Numbered from the stretch's first letter, positions 36,870-50,788 are shown. The stretch is 64,000 nucleotides of DNA from Haemonchus contortus (GCA_000469685.2 LS997563.1:8604350-8668349); one strand, 5' to 3'. The notes: generated by a model from the sequence alone, not told the origin. Made by a program: numbers and translations.

Positions 36870-39800
36870 TAGGATAGACAAATAGACAGACGTACAAACA
36901 AACAAACATTCAAATAGAATTACAGACTGCAGGAGCCATAGAAAGGAAGATAAATGGATGGTCTCACATATAGGAAAGGACGAAATGCGGGACGTTAAAC
37001 AATGAGCCATCCCGAAAATGGGCGGATGCTTGCTCTTAGGAGGCCATTACATCTGCCGACTGTAATGCCATTGAAAGCCATAAAAGTGTGCCAAATCGTT
37101 TACATAACATTATTCGTCGTCGAAGGGGGAAAAAAACTGTGCAACGACATCAAATGGTGGTTGCAACGCGTTGATAAGGCCTACTATTGCAGTACTAACC
37201 GCAAGGAATTCCGATTCATCTGATTTCTTTGGGCTTTTCCCTGGGATACGCCACGTATCCGGTTGCACATGAAAAAGAGTTGAGCTGATTGTATGTGTGA
37301 TACACGGTCTATGTACGTTTCGGCTTCCATCGACCAGTTTAGGATAACATTCGAAACTCATGCTTACTGTAGGGTTGATGGGTCCCAGCGAAAATTGGAC
37401 AAGAGAAAAAAACCAAGTACATTTCCACCCTATACTACCTCCTTTAGGAACGGAATTCACCTGGCACTGCCAGTTCCCTGATAGAGCGCATATTCCCCTT
37501 GAAAAAGTAATTTCTTATCACTTTCCCGAAACGTGCTATAGATTGATAACGTGACTTAACTAATCAAAGTACCCACAAATGTACTTTATTATGGCCACAA
37601 TTTTATTTGCTGGCCAATTCCCATCCATTTCTGGGTTCTCTGGAAAGCTCAGGAATCATTTTCTGAATTCGAAGATTAGAAACAAAGAAGGTAAGGGAGT
37701 GTGCAGTGGCTTAGGGTAAGGCTTGATTTCGAGCTAATCTGATCGAAATCGAAGGCATAGAGCCTCATTCCCGAAAAATTCTTACAAAATCAAAACCTTT
37801 TACGTTCCTTTTGATAGTCTGAAAACAAGCCTTTACGGTGTTTCAAAGTCTTTGGCATTTATGATCCCTTTATTAAATAGCACCCCGTGTTTGACGCATC
37901 TGATGGTGGAAAGCTGATGCACAAGCCACTGTTTTGTCATCTTAGACGAGACGGATACCAATAAAGTTACCCTGTGGATGAAGAGCTTGGTTGGTCCGGG
38001 CAAGCACAGAAGCTGAGGATCTGAGTTCTGATCCTCGGTTTACGCGTATGCCATATTGTGACACTCGCCAAATCGCCGTTCCTACACCAAGGGTACCGCT
38101 AATCGAGTAGGGACCCGTATCTTGCCACTACACCATCCAGCAAGAAAATTAAAGCGGAATAAGTGACTAGCAAATAAGCAATTTGACAATCTGAATAAAC
38201 CCTTTTTCGAATAAGAACAAGCGAAAAGGCAACCAACCAGCATTCACGTTTTTCTCTGGTTGCGAGATTTTTGAAACCAAAAAGCGCTCAGGAAATTTTG
38301 GGCAAAGGACGATAGCTCGACTCGGGAGACTACAAAATAAAAGGCAGAAAAACAGGCATGGGATCAGTTCGAGAGAGATTTTCTAACAATAGGAAGAATA
38401 GGTTTTTTTTACATCTTCTGGGAACCACTGAAAACCTTTGTGTAAGCATCGCCGATGTAGCTGTTGCATTGAAAACGGGCAGGGATTATTTTGAAGCCAT
38501 AAAACATTTCATTGGAAAACCGATAGGAAGAACAGTCCAGCTGAATCATAGCCCTAGGTGCCTGGGAGAGGTAGAGTAGGCTGTTTGGGTTCATATCTTC
38601 AAAGTTGCCGAGGAATAGATAAAAGCATTAGGACAAAGCTGTCTCGGCGGCGACTCGAGAGTGGGATCATGACAGTTCAGGGAATGGCCTGTATCAGGCT
38701 TGTTGGTAAGACGTAGGCTTTTCAAGAGTGTTGAGACGTGCGGAGGCAGACGATGACACTATGCTTTGATGATAATTCTATGGTGATTCCATTCGTATGA
38801 ATCATCACCTTTTAAGATTTCCTTGTCGACAACAGAAATGGCACAGTAGCACAAAAAGTAGGAGGAAAAGTCGGTGTGGGACATTCCCCCCAATTATGGT
38901 CCATAGTGAAGTTGTCGAGTGAGCAAGAGGTTCATGCGGGAAGCCCTGCTGAGTGAGATGAGCTTTTGACCGCCTTCCTTCCCGCTCTTCTCGGGTGGTA
39001 GTCCTAATTCGGCCCCTTTCCGACAGAGCGCTTCGGTAATCGTGTCAGGACCCTTCATTTCCGAACTTCGGGCATTGGGTTAGATAGATAGATAGATAGA
39101 TAGGGATGGCTGCTCCGCCACTTTCCACAACATTGCTACTCCAACCACCCGCCATCTTGCATTTGAATTTCCTCGACACGTTTTGGGTACGGGTACCACT
39201 CGGACCTTTCGTTTCAAACCCGACCATCGACCTGGTTGCGGAGAAATGCCCACAACAATGGTACCTATCGTCGTATACTTAGGATTTCGTTCGGGTGACA
39301 CTCCCCTGCGGAGAACTCCAAGCTTTGTAAGTAAACAGGGAACATGATCCTTGAGATGGTTCAAGTCCAGAGAACCAGAACAACCCAAGCAGAATTGAAG
39401 TTTGCTTGAAATGTCGATAACTCTTTTCAGCATTCCTTCTGTAAGTGTCACCCCTATAACATTGAAATCAAACATTGAGCGATTTTGATAAGTCATTAAT
39501 GTACAGTGCAAATAATCGAAGTCAAACATGGACGAGATAGCAGACCGTCAATGAGTCATGATAAATGATTTTGAAATGGCCCCCTTTCGAAAACTCTTCA
39601 AATAATAACACTTCCTTCTACTTCACTGGCAACACCTAAATTTCCTGTAGATAAGAATCAAATTGTTTACAACTATTTCAAGTCTGAGCAATTGAGAACA
39701 GGAAGTCGAACCAATTTGACAAAATCTCTCCCAGTTCCCTTGAATTTTTTTGGAAAAATTTAGTAGCCAGGAAAGCAAACCTGCTCATATGCCTCAAGGT

Positions 39801-42700
39801 TGTGAGAATATATACGACACAGACACTTCCATATGCTTTTGAAGACTTAGTTCTGTCGAATCGGCTTTTCAGCTTCAGAAATACCCAATGAGAGGGCACC
39901 GTAAATCGAAAAGACAGAGTGTTTGACTTGATATATTTTGCTCGTGTTCTCTCCGCAGTCAAATAAGAACGAGTTTCATGCAAAGATCGCGTCAGGACCC
40001 TACATCACCAAACCCTGGCACAGGTAACATCGCTGCGAACGTGGCCGACTGTTTTCATCAGCAGCCCCCAATGCCCCCACCCCGCATTGTCGACATCTCC
40101 TGGTACAGAAGATAGTGATTGAGGAAAGAAAAAAAATGATTTAGACCTATAGTTCCCACTTCGTGATTAGGCGATAGACAATTCCGAAGAAGGGTTAAAC
40201 ATACTGCTAGGAAGGTCCCGAGTAAAATAAAGGAGCATTGATTACTTGAAAAAGGAAAAGCAAAAAAACCATATTCACCGCAAATTCCTAATTAGTGTGT
40301 AGCCGTCTGAGGCACTCCCAGTTCAGCGTTCTATTTTCCCAACTTCCTTCTGCAGCCATTCGCTCTGGCGCATTCAGATATCGATTTATATCTGACCTAC
40401 AGTGGGTAGAGGTAATCTAGGAAGTTTATTCACAACTTTTTTCTCGAACTAGTCTGTTAGCACTGTGTAGGTGAGTTTGCTGCTCTACTTATTAGCCCCT
40501 CGCTAGAACACATGGGTTTCCCCTTATTCAGAATCGTCTGAAAAACTTCAACGGTCATCAATGGCTAACGATGCAATCTGGTGCAATTACTCTGCAAACA
40601 ATTGCTTTCATTGTACAGTTACAGATAGCCCTTAAGGTTTCTGTACCCAACGAATGTGTTGTTGACATCGACTCTCTGAATAACTATTACCACGTGCTGG
40701 ACATCTCCATTGGAACTGATGCTTCGGGATTCTTCAAACAGGAGATTCCCACAACCGAATTATCGTTACAAGCAACCAGCCAGGCTGGGAACACAGCAAT
40801 AAAAGCACGATCGATGGGATATGGTCAACGCAGCGTCTGAGCACTATTTTAAATTGGGCCGTTTTCATAAATGTTACATACGGTTTTACTATCCAGCTCG
40901 ACATAAACGTGCCCCATCACTGAACACTGCTCCCATACAGCACCTGAACATCAGGCAAATTAGCGGGAACTTTTCGTCCCAAACTTCGCCCTAACTCTTG
41001 TGGAGCTTATTCCGCCTTCCATACAACCTTACTACTTGAGGAATTTTCGGAATGGAAAGATCTATTACATGGTGGCGTGATCCTCTGAGAATTTAAGCAC
41101 TAGATTTTCGGGTGGAGCTGTCTGGGAACACAGCGTTCGGGACGTTTTTATTCTTCAGGGTATAGTACGGGACCTCCTAGCCATACTAAAACGAGAATTC
41201 GGTCCGGCACTCGGCTCTTACAGTAACCCCTGGCTTACCTCTTTTCGACGCCTCGTATATGTGAACGGTAAAAATTTACGTGTTAACACGTGCCGGATTA
41301 CTGTAAGAGCCGAGTGCCGGACTGAATTTTCGTGCCTGTCCTAACTATTACTCTACCTCAGCTATGAAGAACCAGCATCAATGAGAAGGAACTTTCAACA
41401 GTGTTCTGGTAACGAAGTACAAAAGTTCACAGGAACGAAAGAGATGGAATGGGAAGAAAAAAAAGTAACAGAAAAGTTAAGTTTTTTCGATCGATGTTAA
41501 TTCTAAGCTCCGAGGAAGCAGCACAATCGGGACAGACTCGTACAATAGCATCCCAAGGGCTGTCGTTGTTGCACTGTCATTGTATTTCCCTGCAGGGACG
41601 TCTCGAGAGGGCTGGGATGACTAAGCGCTTCGGTTGAGTCACACAGCTCATAGAACAACGTGTACCGCACTGTAGGCTGTGTGTACTGCCATGGTAGCTT
41701 CCACAATGAGCTATCGATTCAGAAGAACAGCCAGGTGACGAAAGCCCTACTCGCTCAAACCGTGATACCTTTGGTAAACCTTAGGTAAACAGAAATCATG
41801 ACGTTGTCCTAACAGTTTGCGATGCATCGGGCGCTCAAGAGCCATTCCAAATGGTAAAAAATAATATTTGAAGAATTTTATGATAATGGCATGGGTAATG
41901 ACTTGAGATGACTACGTGGTGAACAGAACCACGAGCGAACAAACTTATGACGCCTCCCACCAACTGCCTGCCTCTTAAAGGGTTTATCTTGATTTTTGTT
42001 TGGGAGTAATCCGATCTTTGGATCGTAACAGTGAAACGGACGCCTCTTGCACTGAGCTATTTCGAGACTTGCTTAAATGAAATCAATTGGGAGTTAGATT
42101 TTTTTGTGTCACCATTGCAACTTATCAAGGTCGCTTGAAAAATCACATATAGATGACGCCGATAATGATTTTTCATTGAGTTGGGCGACCGTGTAGACCA
42201 ACCACCCATAAGCCGTGGGAGGCTGGTCGATGCTTATGTTGGGATCTTTGAACCCACATCACACATTCATAGTCCGTAACGACCGCTCCGTGATGGGCGC
42301 CTCGCAGCAGCAGCGTGGGCGTCAGTCTATATGCCGCCTGATCGATAGATCATGGTACAACAACGTGGACGACTGTACCAGGCCAGTCAGCTTCATAAGA
42401 TGAAAAGAGATTGAAGTGCCATAGTGAGAAAGAACTACAAAAAAAATGAATACTAGGAGACAAAATGAATTCCATGGGAAACAAAGTCGTACTCATGCTA
42501 ACCACAAGGTGTCAGTGTGGAAGCTGTAATAAATCAACAAAGCAAAAAGGTAGAAATGACAAGCAGCTGTTTGAGCGGTTTAATGAGGTTAAATTTCAGT
42601 ATGATTCACATGGATTATTGACCACTTGGGTTAAAAAGCAACGCTGACGCCACTGCTAGGCGCCGCTCGCCCGCCGCTTGCGATCGCATGCACGCCGTCG
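36870..42700. other. Gene-poor stretch
   Basis: No confident gene. A (GATA)n run lies at 39084-39103. A 149-codon reverse frame (39080-39529) passes through that run and has no recognisable domain. A forward frame at 40571-40840 (VPNECVVDIDSLNNYYHVLD) has fair codon use but no clear partner exon. A small fold-back lies at 41.2 kb. Confidence 0.4.
41190..41335. repeat. Small fold-back element, second family
   Basis: Arms of about 32 bp, GGTCCGGCACTCGGCTCTTA with flanks at 41195-41226 and its complement at about 41298-41330, separated by about 70 bp. Outer ends are GAGAATTC and GAATTTTC. Unrelated in sequence to the GGCGCC-type fold-backs. Probably a MITE. Confidence 0.8.
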
Positions 42701-42717
42701 ATCAATTGCCGATCATG

Positions 42718-42728
42718 GACTATAAATG
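42718..42728 (+). promoter_or_regulatory. TATA-like box before a small candidate gene
   Basis: GACTATAAATGC sits about 68 nt upstream of the ATG at 42791, after a CpG-rich segment (CGCCGCTCGCCCGCCGCTTG). TATA boxes are only loosely informative in nematodes, but the spacing suits. Confidence 0.35.
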
Positions 42729-42790
42729 CGCTCACGGCAAACAACAACAACGACACTTAGCGACATATATCCAGGAAAATTACTTCAAAA

Positions 42791-43083
42791 ATGAGTTTAT
42801 TCAGTGCAGTCAGTGAACCTGATTATGACCATGCAGAAAGGAGAGCGTTTCAGCCAGTGAATATAGATGAAATTCAAAAGCAACAGAATCTCTCAACTAC
42901 TCAGTCTGACTGCAAGTATAATACAACTTGCCAGCGGCAGCTTTAATAGTCATCAAAGGTTCATTGAATCGAAAATGTTTGTTTTCTTTCATCAGAGTAG
43001 AAAGGCACGTATCTCGTATAATACGGAAGGATCCAATTTCAAATCAATTCGGGCTACGAGAGAGTATTGAGCTATTGACATAG
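42791..43083 (+). CDS. Candidate 70-residue protein, unrecognised
   Basis: Two-exon model, 42791-42915 and 42996-43083. The donor is GTATAA and the acceptor GTTTTCTTTCATCAG; phase 2 is kept. The protein starts MSLFSAVSEPDYDHAERRAF, continues VNIDEIQKQQNLSTTQ, and ends FGLRESIELLT. It has no signal peptide or helix. Without splicing the first frame would stop after 51 codons. Support comes from the TATA-like box, the good acceptor and a poly-A signal at 43548 facing the next gene. No family is recognised, and the length is short enough for chance. Confidence 0.35.
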
Positions 43084-43547
43084 GCGTAACCAGGCTGTAG
43101 CTCGGATCAAAACGGTGTCGAATGAAATAGAGGAAGACCACTAGGACAAATCACTGTGGTCGGGGATGCTCCAGCTCGTGACCAATTTTGTCCACAGGCC
43201 AAGACCAAAGCTCACGATGTAGTAGGGAAGATTCACTCAATATTTCGCCATAAATCGACTTTATAGGTTGAGCAACAAAAGGAAAACTTGTTCTTAATTC
43301 AGCAGCGTCCTCTATTTTGTAAACAGTCTATTCAGCCAACGTAACATTCACGAGCGATAAACAATTAACGGCAACAGCTTTTTTTCTAATGATCACTACA
43401 AAACAAATTGTTCGCCATAGTTATTGTCACTTTCTGACTCACAGCCTAATGGGTTGGAATGTTCAATTCGAAATCGGAAATCGCAAGAGTATAAATGCCC
43501 TTGAGAAAGGTGCAAAAACAAGTTTTCTGGATTTCTTCCTGAATACA

Positions 43548-43566
43548 AATAAATGAACTATTTATT
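43548..43566. terminator. Convergent poly-A signals, 7 nt apart
   Basis: AATAAA on the plus strand (43548-43553) and AATAAA on the minus strand (TTTATT, 43561-43566) lie back to back. The minus one is 23 nt beyond the stop of the APMAP-like gene; the plus one would end the small gene at 42791-43083 or an unseen one. Confidence 0.6.
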
Positions 43567-43588
43567 AGAAAATAAAGCTAGGAAAAAG

Positions 43589-46500
43589 TCATTTTCCGAT
43601 ATGTAGTCTAGCAATATACTTATTATGGAAACTTCCAAAATAGAGGTAGTCACCAGATTGAGATACCTGAAAAAATTGGTAAGTCTTACATAGGATTCAA
43701 CGGAAATTGTGAGAAAATCTGTTGCTGGCGAAGCACCAACGAGATGTCGCGACGCGACCGCACGCGGACGAAGTCTGTAACTCACCTGAGACACATCCTG
43801 TATATGAGTACCCGTGATGTCGTGCAGTGATTGTATGATTTCACCATTTGAATTCAATTGAATAATCATTGCATGAGGTGGTCGCATCATTTGGATGTAA
43901 TTGATCCACCAATGAGGCGGTACGATCTGTAAAAAAATACTGGTTACCCACGACCACACTAAACCACCGCTTGCTCTTTGTCACAAAAGTGTACACCGCC
44001 AGGTTGAGGCGCGCGCGAACTTTTCGCATGCAGCGCGCGAACTATAAACGTCAGTAAAAGGACGCAATTGTGACACCATGCAACCATGCCTAGTAAACGC
44101 GCGCTCAAGCTGGCAGTGACTGGCCTCTCGCGATCTGAAGTGGACCTAATGGAAAAGAACCATACATCGAGAAGAATCTGACGGATCAGCGGATAAGAGC
44201 CGCCCGCATCAATCAATGATAGCGCATCAGCATGTCGAACACCTGAAACATCAATAATCAAGAAGCTGATAGAAACTGTCATCCCCATATCGGGTCCTCA
44301 TCTTTTTTAAGATCATTTTACTTTGAGATTTCGCCAGTTACAGAGAAACGACTCAGAAAGTCAAATGACTGAAAGAAAACACTGGCAGAAGTTCGAACTC
44401 ACCAGCCAGTCCCACCCACAGCGTGTCATCTGATCCAGGTCTGATGTTATCGGGCAAGCCTGGCAAATTGTTAGCGAATGGTGTCACTTTGTTTGTGCTC
44501 AGATCCAACCTAAACTAAATGTATGTTTACTTCCAGAACAAGGAGAAACATGAAGTTCTAGCTATAATTCTGTGCGACTCATGTTTTATAAACTGAGAAA
44601 AGCACTGTAGGGCGCAGTTCACAGTATATCTATCCGACTTCCCGCTAGTATATATGCTCAGAGATGTTGGTGGTACACAGAGCTAAGCCGCTTATCGTCT
44701 AGAGACTCTATATAGCTCCTTTTACACTTCGCCGATACTTAGCACTGGCGGATGGGCGAATAGACGCGTTTCCTTTGGCGTGCGCTCTGACGTCGGCGTC
44801 AATCAATACCTCATAGATCGACGGCATGTGCATTGGCCACTGATTTAAAGTCTTTAAGACGCTCCAATATGCTTTTCACATGGCTCTTTCTCGTATAATA
44901 AATGTTTGCAACCTTCACCACCATGTGGTGTGGTATGATCAGTACAGTACTGGAGTCTTTGTGGTATAATAGACAACATAAATGCCCAGAATGCACAGAC
45001 GCGGGATCGAGTTATCTCAAAAACCAAAAGTTCGGCAGTTAAGGTAGAATTTCCGCGATTTAAAAGTATTGCTGCTTTTATTGGCAAGCGGCAAGCAATT
45101 CGGCGGCTTCCATCTGTAAAACTCACCGATCAATTCTTGCCATATTGCATTCAGCAAACAGAATCGATTTGCCATCAGGATGCAACTGAAAGAAGCAGAA
45201 TATGGCAATAGAAAGCCGGATGCTATATACATCCTTGTTATTACAATTTTCAGAAGATTCGTTGTTATCCCTGTCAAATAAATGTAAACAAGCGAAAAGT
45301 ATCTCTCCATCTAGCAATAAGCGCGCGATCGCAACGCGCTTGGTTTATCTGAGCGCGCGGTCGCGATGCGGATGATTTGGCTTGGCGTGCGGTTGCGACG
45401 CGTTCCCAGTAGGTTCTAATTGTTTAGTGTTTAGCGTAATTATTTAGTCAAGTGCCCCTCTCAGAACGTTTTCTGATTACAGAAAAACTGATGGATGCGT
45501 TTTGCACCACCTCCTTACTCGTTGGGATAACCATTCCCACAAATGTTATGCAGATGTGTAGTTGGTCCCTCAAAAGTCCAAAAGCACCCATTTAGCACTT
45601 ATCAATATTCGGCATACCTGAATTCCATTAGGAAGATGAAGACCATCGGCCAGAACAGTTGTTTCCCCGGTTGAGATTTTGTGTTTGAAAATCCTGCAAC
45701 TTTTAAAAATAAAAAAAAAACAAGTTGATTGGATATGGCTGCCTCCTGCGTATTCAAAAGCAAAATCGCAGAAGTTGGGACAATTTTCACGTATCTTAAA
45801 CCATGTATGGCCCTTTTTTGTTCTGCAATGATACCCAAATTATAGGTGTCTGTGGCTGGCTACTGTGGACTTTCCAGTACCTGTCCATACTACACCCATT
45901 TACTAGGATTACATGAGGATTCAAACAAAAATCCAGAGCTCGAAAGAAACGAACTCAGTTCCCATACTACTATTTTGGCCTCGTTTCAAGAGTAAGGATG
46001 AACGGGCAAGAGTCAGCGAGCGTAAGCGACGCGTGGGTATGACGTCATAGCGGCGATCGATCGGTACGCGGCCGCGACTATTCAACTCTTGGACATTCTT
46101 CCTTTATCAGTAGCACGGGATGTGAGGCAACGTAGTAGGCTCACCCCGATTTGCATAGTGATTGAATCACACTACTGATTAGGAAAGAAGAACCCTTGAT
46201 GGACCAAGAATCTTTGAACTCATCGTCACTGGATTTCCGTAATATTGGCCGCGACGCGTTCCATGACTTGCGGCGAGGCTGTGACGTCATCATGCACGCG
46301 TCACGTACGCGCGCTCGAATGCAATTGACGCCGTTATTTCAAAACATATTTACTGCCCTCATGGAATGTTATAGAGGTATTTACTACAAATGGCTCTATA
46401 GGCAAGTTGCTTGTTACGCTATTGAAATCACCTGCCAAGAGATTCATGTCCAATAATGATATAAACCACATGCCGTCGATCCCACTTTGATGAGCTGTCC

Positions 46501-48081
46501 GTGAACACTATCTCATCTTCATTCAGTACCTGAATCATGCCTCTGTAGCCATTCACCCGGATCGATACGTATGTTTTATCGAGTACCGCAGATATGGAAG
46601 TATAAACATACCTCTACGTCGTTTAAAAACCTCATATATCGCCCTTGAATTGGTACATTGCTATTAACAATTTGTCGGAATGTACCTAAAAAGGAACTAG
46701 AGTGGTTGAAATTTCTACTAGGATGCGCCATGCTTTTGATATCCATTGGGATTGGTTGATGCCGATCCTACTATTGATCTATAAACTGCCGATTGTCAAC
46801 AGTCAACAAAACGATTTTGATAGGCTAAAGCCTTAAAAACTAAGGGAAGCGAGATCGAGTTTCGTGTAAAGGATATCGGACCTACCAGCTTTCATATTAA
46901 CCAAGTAAATTCCGAGATACGCATCCGCGACCACAAATTCTTTGTCATTCAGGCGACGGATGCCAAGAGGACGTCCGCAAATGGGCTCAGTATCGAAGGA
47001 GCCTGAAGAAAAGACTGTTGAGTTGAGTTGAGTTGAGACCATTTTCCATGAGCAGGCAGTGAAACAAGGAAAGCTCAAGCTGTAGGGTATTTCCAGTAAG
47101 ACTTGCAGTAAATGGTTTTTCTGGCTATTTACGTAGGAAAACCCGACTTAATCATTTTCTTATCAACTGCCCGTAATTCGCTTCAAATATTCGTGTGAAG
47201 GGAATTAAGAGTTCAAAGCACGGTTATGGGTCAGGAGGAGCCGCCCTGGTGCGACCCAGCAGCTTACACTGCACCTATTTTCCTTTGATGGCTACGCCTC
47301 TTGAGAGATACACTGGTGCTTCAGAGATAAGAGATGAATAGCATGGCCTACCTTCGGCATATGAACTTTGCAGCCCGTTTTGGGACAGAAAAATCTCTCC
47401 CTCTGGAAAGGCAATCATGGCAAGGAATTTAACAAACCGCATTTCCGATGTTTCGTGTATCGAACTTCTTTGACGATTTTGCCGTTCTTTATATGAACAA
47501 CTCGTCCATCATACAGACCAGTGTAGATGGAATCTGAACATCGCCAAAGGTTGTCCCTCCGTCTCTGTTACTTTATAATAGATTAGCTAACAGTAAACCG
47601 ATACCTCCTTCGATAACTAGCGATTCCGGTCCATCAACTTTTCCTTTCAAGATGTATTCCACGTTTTGTAGCTTATCATTAACAGCTAATGGTCCTACGA
47701 GTTTGGGACGTGGTGGTAGCCTGGAATCCGGACAGATCTTAGTGTGCTTTCCTCGATGTACCAGTTTTTTTTTTTTTGAAAAAGTTACTTCGCGGTAAGA
47801 GGTGATGTCTACCGCATGACCTCAACCATTAAGTTACTGTAGCAGGTAAATTCCAGTGCGAACAATTGCTATGTTGCACACCAACCCACTTCAGATTGGT
47901 GTGCAATATAAAGAGAAAGCTAGGGAGTTTTTGAGGAGGTAAAATATTAAGGAAAAATATGGTGAAGTGGAACTCACTCATAGATCTGAGCTGTTCGAGT
48001 CTTTGGATCGCTGTATCGATACAACAAAGCAGCCCAAGAAACCAAAAGACCTCTAGAATAGCAAAAACTTCCGAACAGCAT
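43589..48081 (-). CDS. APMAP: APMAP / strictosidine-synthase-like beta-propeller protein
   Basis: Twelve exons on the reverse strand (5' to 3'): 48081-47978, 47720-47605, 47533-47438, 47002-46886, 46685-46612, 46529-46432, 45693-45618, 45185-45127, 44509-44403, 44242-44166, 43926-43786, 43666-43589; 380 residues, and every phase agrees. Residues 1-34 contain a short hydrophobic anchor (LLVSWAALLY) before LPPRPKLVGPLAV, as in adipocyte plasma-membrane-associated proteins, which are type II membrane proteins with a lumenal or extracellular six-bladed propeller. Family marks: GKVDGPESL, the blade motif ICGRPLGIR near residue 114, VADAYLGIY, FTDSSSKW near 180, LPNGIQ near 225, NLPGLPDNIRPG near 260, and the C-terminal YLYFGSF. 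The length is close to that of relatives. Vertebrate APMAP has arylesterase-like activity; whether this protein hydrolyses or binds a ligand is unknown. Introns contain CpG-rich patches. The start follows an in-frame stop, so the N-terminus is fairly secure. Confidence 0.92.
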
Positions 48082-50388
48082 TTCCCATTATTTGGAAGGA
48101 TTCAAAATCGAAGGATAATAAACTGGTCAAAACAAAAGGAAGATCAAAATGGCACATGTCTTATAGAAAACAAAGAATTACTTATAACAACGGAATGGTC
48201 CTCTCGGAATATTGAAAATAAATAAAAGCCATCACAATTGTGGGTGGCGAATAGTCTGTTCCTACTCGTCCTCAATTTAGGTTCCAGATTGGCCTCCATA
48301 AGATAAGGGGCGACGGCGACTAGGCCATGGGAGATCTGCCGTTCACTGGGAGGTTTTCAAGGAAAAGAGACAGTTGGCTAAGATTGTAGCTCTTCTGCGA
48401 TAGTCACTGCTCTCTTATTGTCTCATAGAATCCCTTTTAATGACAGCTGCATAGTACACATTATTCATATACCGTCGAAAAGGTCGTGAATGAAATAGGT
48501 GAAAATATTAGTCACCAAGCGAACGATGAAGCAGCCAACGGCTTAGGTAGCACATAGGAACATTGATGGAATGAAAAAGACTGGAACATTCGTTTACGCA
48601 TCCACTCTGTCAATTCAGCAGAGCATTCTGTCATTTTGTAATCTACTAAGCAGTATGCATAATTGACCAGCATTTTTTTGAATACCGTCAAAAAAACGGC
48701 GCTCAAAGACCTTTATGGCCCCGTCCGGGGTTGTTCCGACTTCGTCACCGGTCAAAGATTGCAGCCCTGTTTGTACGTATTCGTACGCCGGCCTTATCAT
48801 CTGAATCACCAAAGTCATTCGATTTCACGGTGAACGTTGGACCACTAAGGTTATACTGAACTACTGAACTTCACTGAGTCCTCAAATTAGTAAAACGGGC
48901 TCAGATTCGGCACATTCCCGGTTATCGTGGCTCAACATAGCCAGTACAAAGGGCACCTTGAAATATGTAAATTCAGGGTATAGAAGAACGAAAGAGCTGC
49001 CCAGTGACCTTCCCAGGATGCGCCATGGATGTGGAGACTTAGAAAAATTGCAATGTCAAAGTAAAACTTTAAATCAACAAGTAGGCGGGGTCTGTTCAGC
49101 ACGACAACCGTGGAATAATGCTGAGCTCTTAGGTTTCATCCATCATTATTATTATCTCATTTTTTTTTATTAAAAATGAATCTTTGTTAAAAAAAATGAC
49201 TGAAGGTGAAAAACAATGTTTAGTATACCTTACTGACTCACATTACTCCATAAAGAAACAGCTGTTTGATTTGAAGGCCCATATTCTCAAGTTCTAAATG
49301 CAGTGGATCATAATATAAAGCAAAATGGACAATTAAGAATAAGAATGGCATGAGAGAGGATATAGAGGAGCAGATGGATACGGTATTGAACTCTAAACAG
49401 TTGAAAAGCTTCAAACCACAGTTTGAAAAGTTCGAACAACTAGCTATCGCCATAGTTGTTGACGCTACTCTCTGTCACAACCTTCAAAACCGATCAGATA
49501 TTGATTTGTGGCCGTCGCCATGGACATTCGGCCGAGTAGATAGTAATTCTGAGATAGGCGTGCTAACTTTGCGACCAGAAAGTAGCTAAAGAAGTTGTCA
49601 ATGGTGGTAATTTTCTGTAAAAACTAGGTGCTTCCCGTTGTTGTCTCCTTGAGGTCTTCCCACATCTAGATAATTACGGAACTTATAGTAAAAGAGGGCT
49701 CATACGGGGTTGCGGCAAGTGGCATCACCAAAGTGTTAGGGAGGAACCGGTAGTGGGAATCGATCACAGGGAATCATTAACCATTGAATCAAAGTCAATT
49801 AGTAGGCCCAGAGCTCTCTAAGAGAGCGACTCTGAAACATTAACTTCTCCGCAATTCCCTGTCTAAACCAAAAATGCATCCAATCTGCTCTACGATTCTG
49901 GATGGGAGACGAGTGCCAGGCCCCATCCCAGCAGATGATCGATCAAAGCCAAGAGTTGTCAAGATAAGCTGCAAAGCTTTTTCCTACAGGAGCAACCTTA
50001 TCGTGTATCACAACCCATGCACTTACTGCTACCACCACAGTTGAGGGATTCAACCATTGGGCTTCGATGACGTTTACTTACAGGAAGACATACTCCTTCC
50101 ACTTCAACTATTCGTTTAATCGTCTTGACCGTACTCCTCAGCCTCCCGTGCATGCCGGGCTCCATTAATGAGCTTTTGTAACAACATGGCGAGTGAATAC
50201 GCCTGAAGAAAGCGGTCGGCGTTGTCACTGTATCGAGTTTGACCATGGTTGACATCCATTGGTTGAGTCGTAGTGCAATCCAGTTACTTCGGTAACTTAC
50301 TACTACGCTGTCTCGCACGGTAAACCACCTCTGCCAGTAACTGGTAATGCCAAATAATTGTAAAATCGGCGTTCAACACCCAACAAGA
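48082..50388. other. Intergenic, no supported gene
   Basis: This separates two same-direction reverse genes. Short frames (48615-48818 -, 49350-49589 +, 49998-50318 -) have no recognisable motif and no consistent splice context. Confidence 0.45.
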
Positions 50389-50394
50389 AAAATT

Positions 50395-50400
50395 TTTATT
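50395..50400 (-). terminator. Possible poly-A signal of the transporter gene
   Basis: AATAAA on the reverse strand, about 390 nt beyond the stop at 50789. Confidence 0.35.
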
Positions 50401-50788
50401 TAGTAGCTCTGGAACCAACTGTCTCAGACATTCAAGAGAAATGAGTAAGCAAAGACGACTAGAAAGACAATGGTATCACCGATTATACTGCCTACAGGAA
50501 TGATTTTTCTCATAACTCACTCAACAGTACAACTGCAATATACCACAGAAACAAGAAAACACTAAGAACTAATTATGCTGATTGAGAGATAACAATCTAG
50601 AAAATCCAAAATACCCATAGATAAAGCAGTCATGTTTTTGTTGATGTCACCGGTCACTAACCCCTGATCAAAGAGACCTCAGGTTCCCTCTGTAAGACAA
50701 CGAACAAACAATTCTCCGAAGGAACCACTGTGCCAACAAATTCCAAATCTCCTATAAAATGACTAGAGAGACATAAGAACAAGGAAAA

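Noticed and set aside
36373..37010. Reverse frames of 178-180 codons, cysteine/leucine/serine/valine-rich
   Set aside because: Produced entirely by the ACAG microsatellite; no start context, splice sites or composition outside the repeat.
39080..39529. 149-codon reverse frame ending in a Leu-Ser-Ile-Tyr run
   Set aside because: It runs into the GATA microsatellite and lacks any domain; likely repeat-derived or chance.
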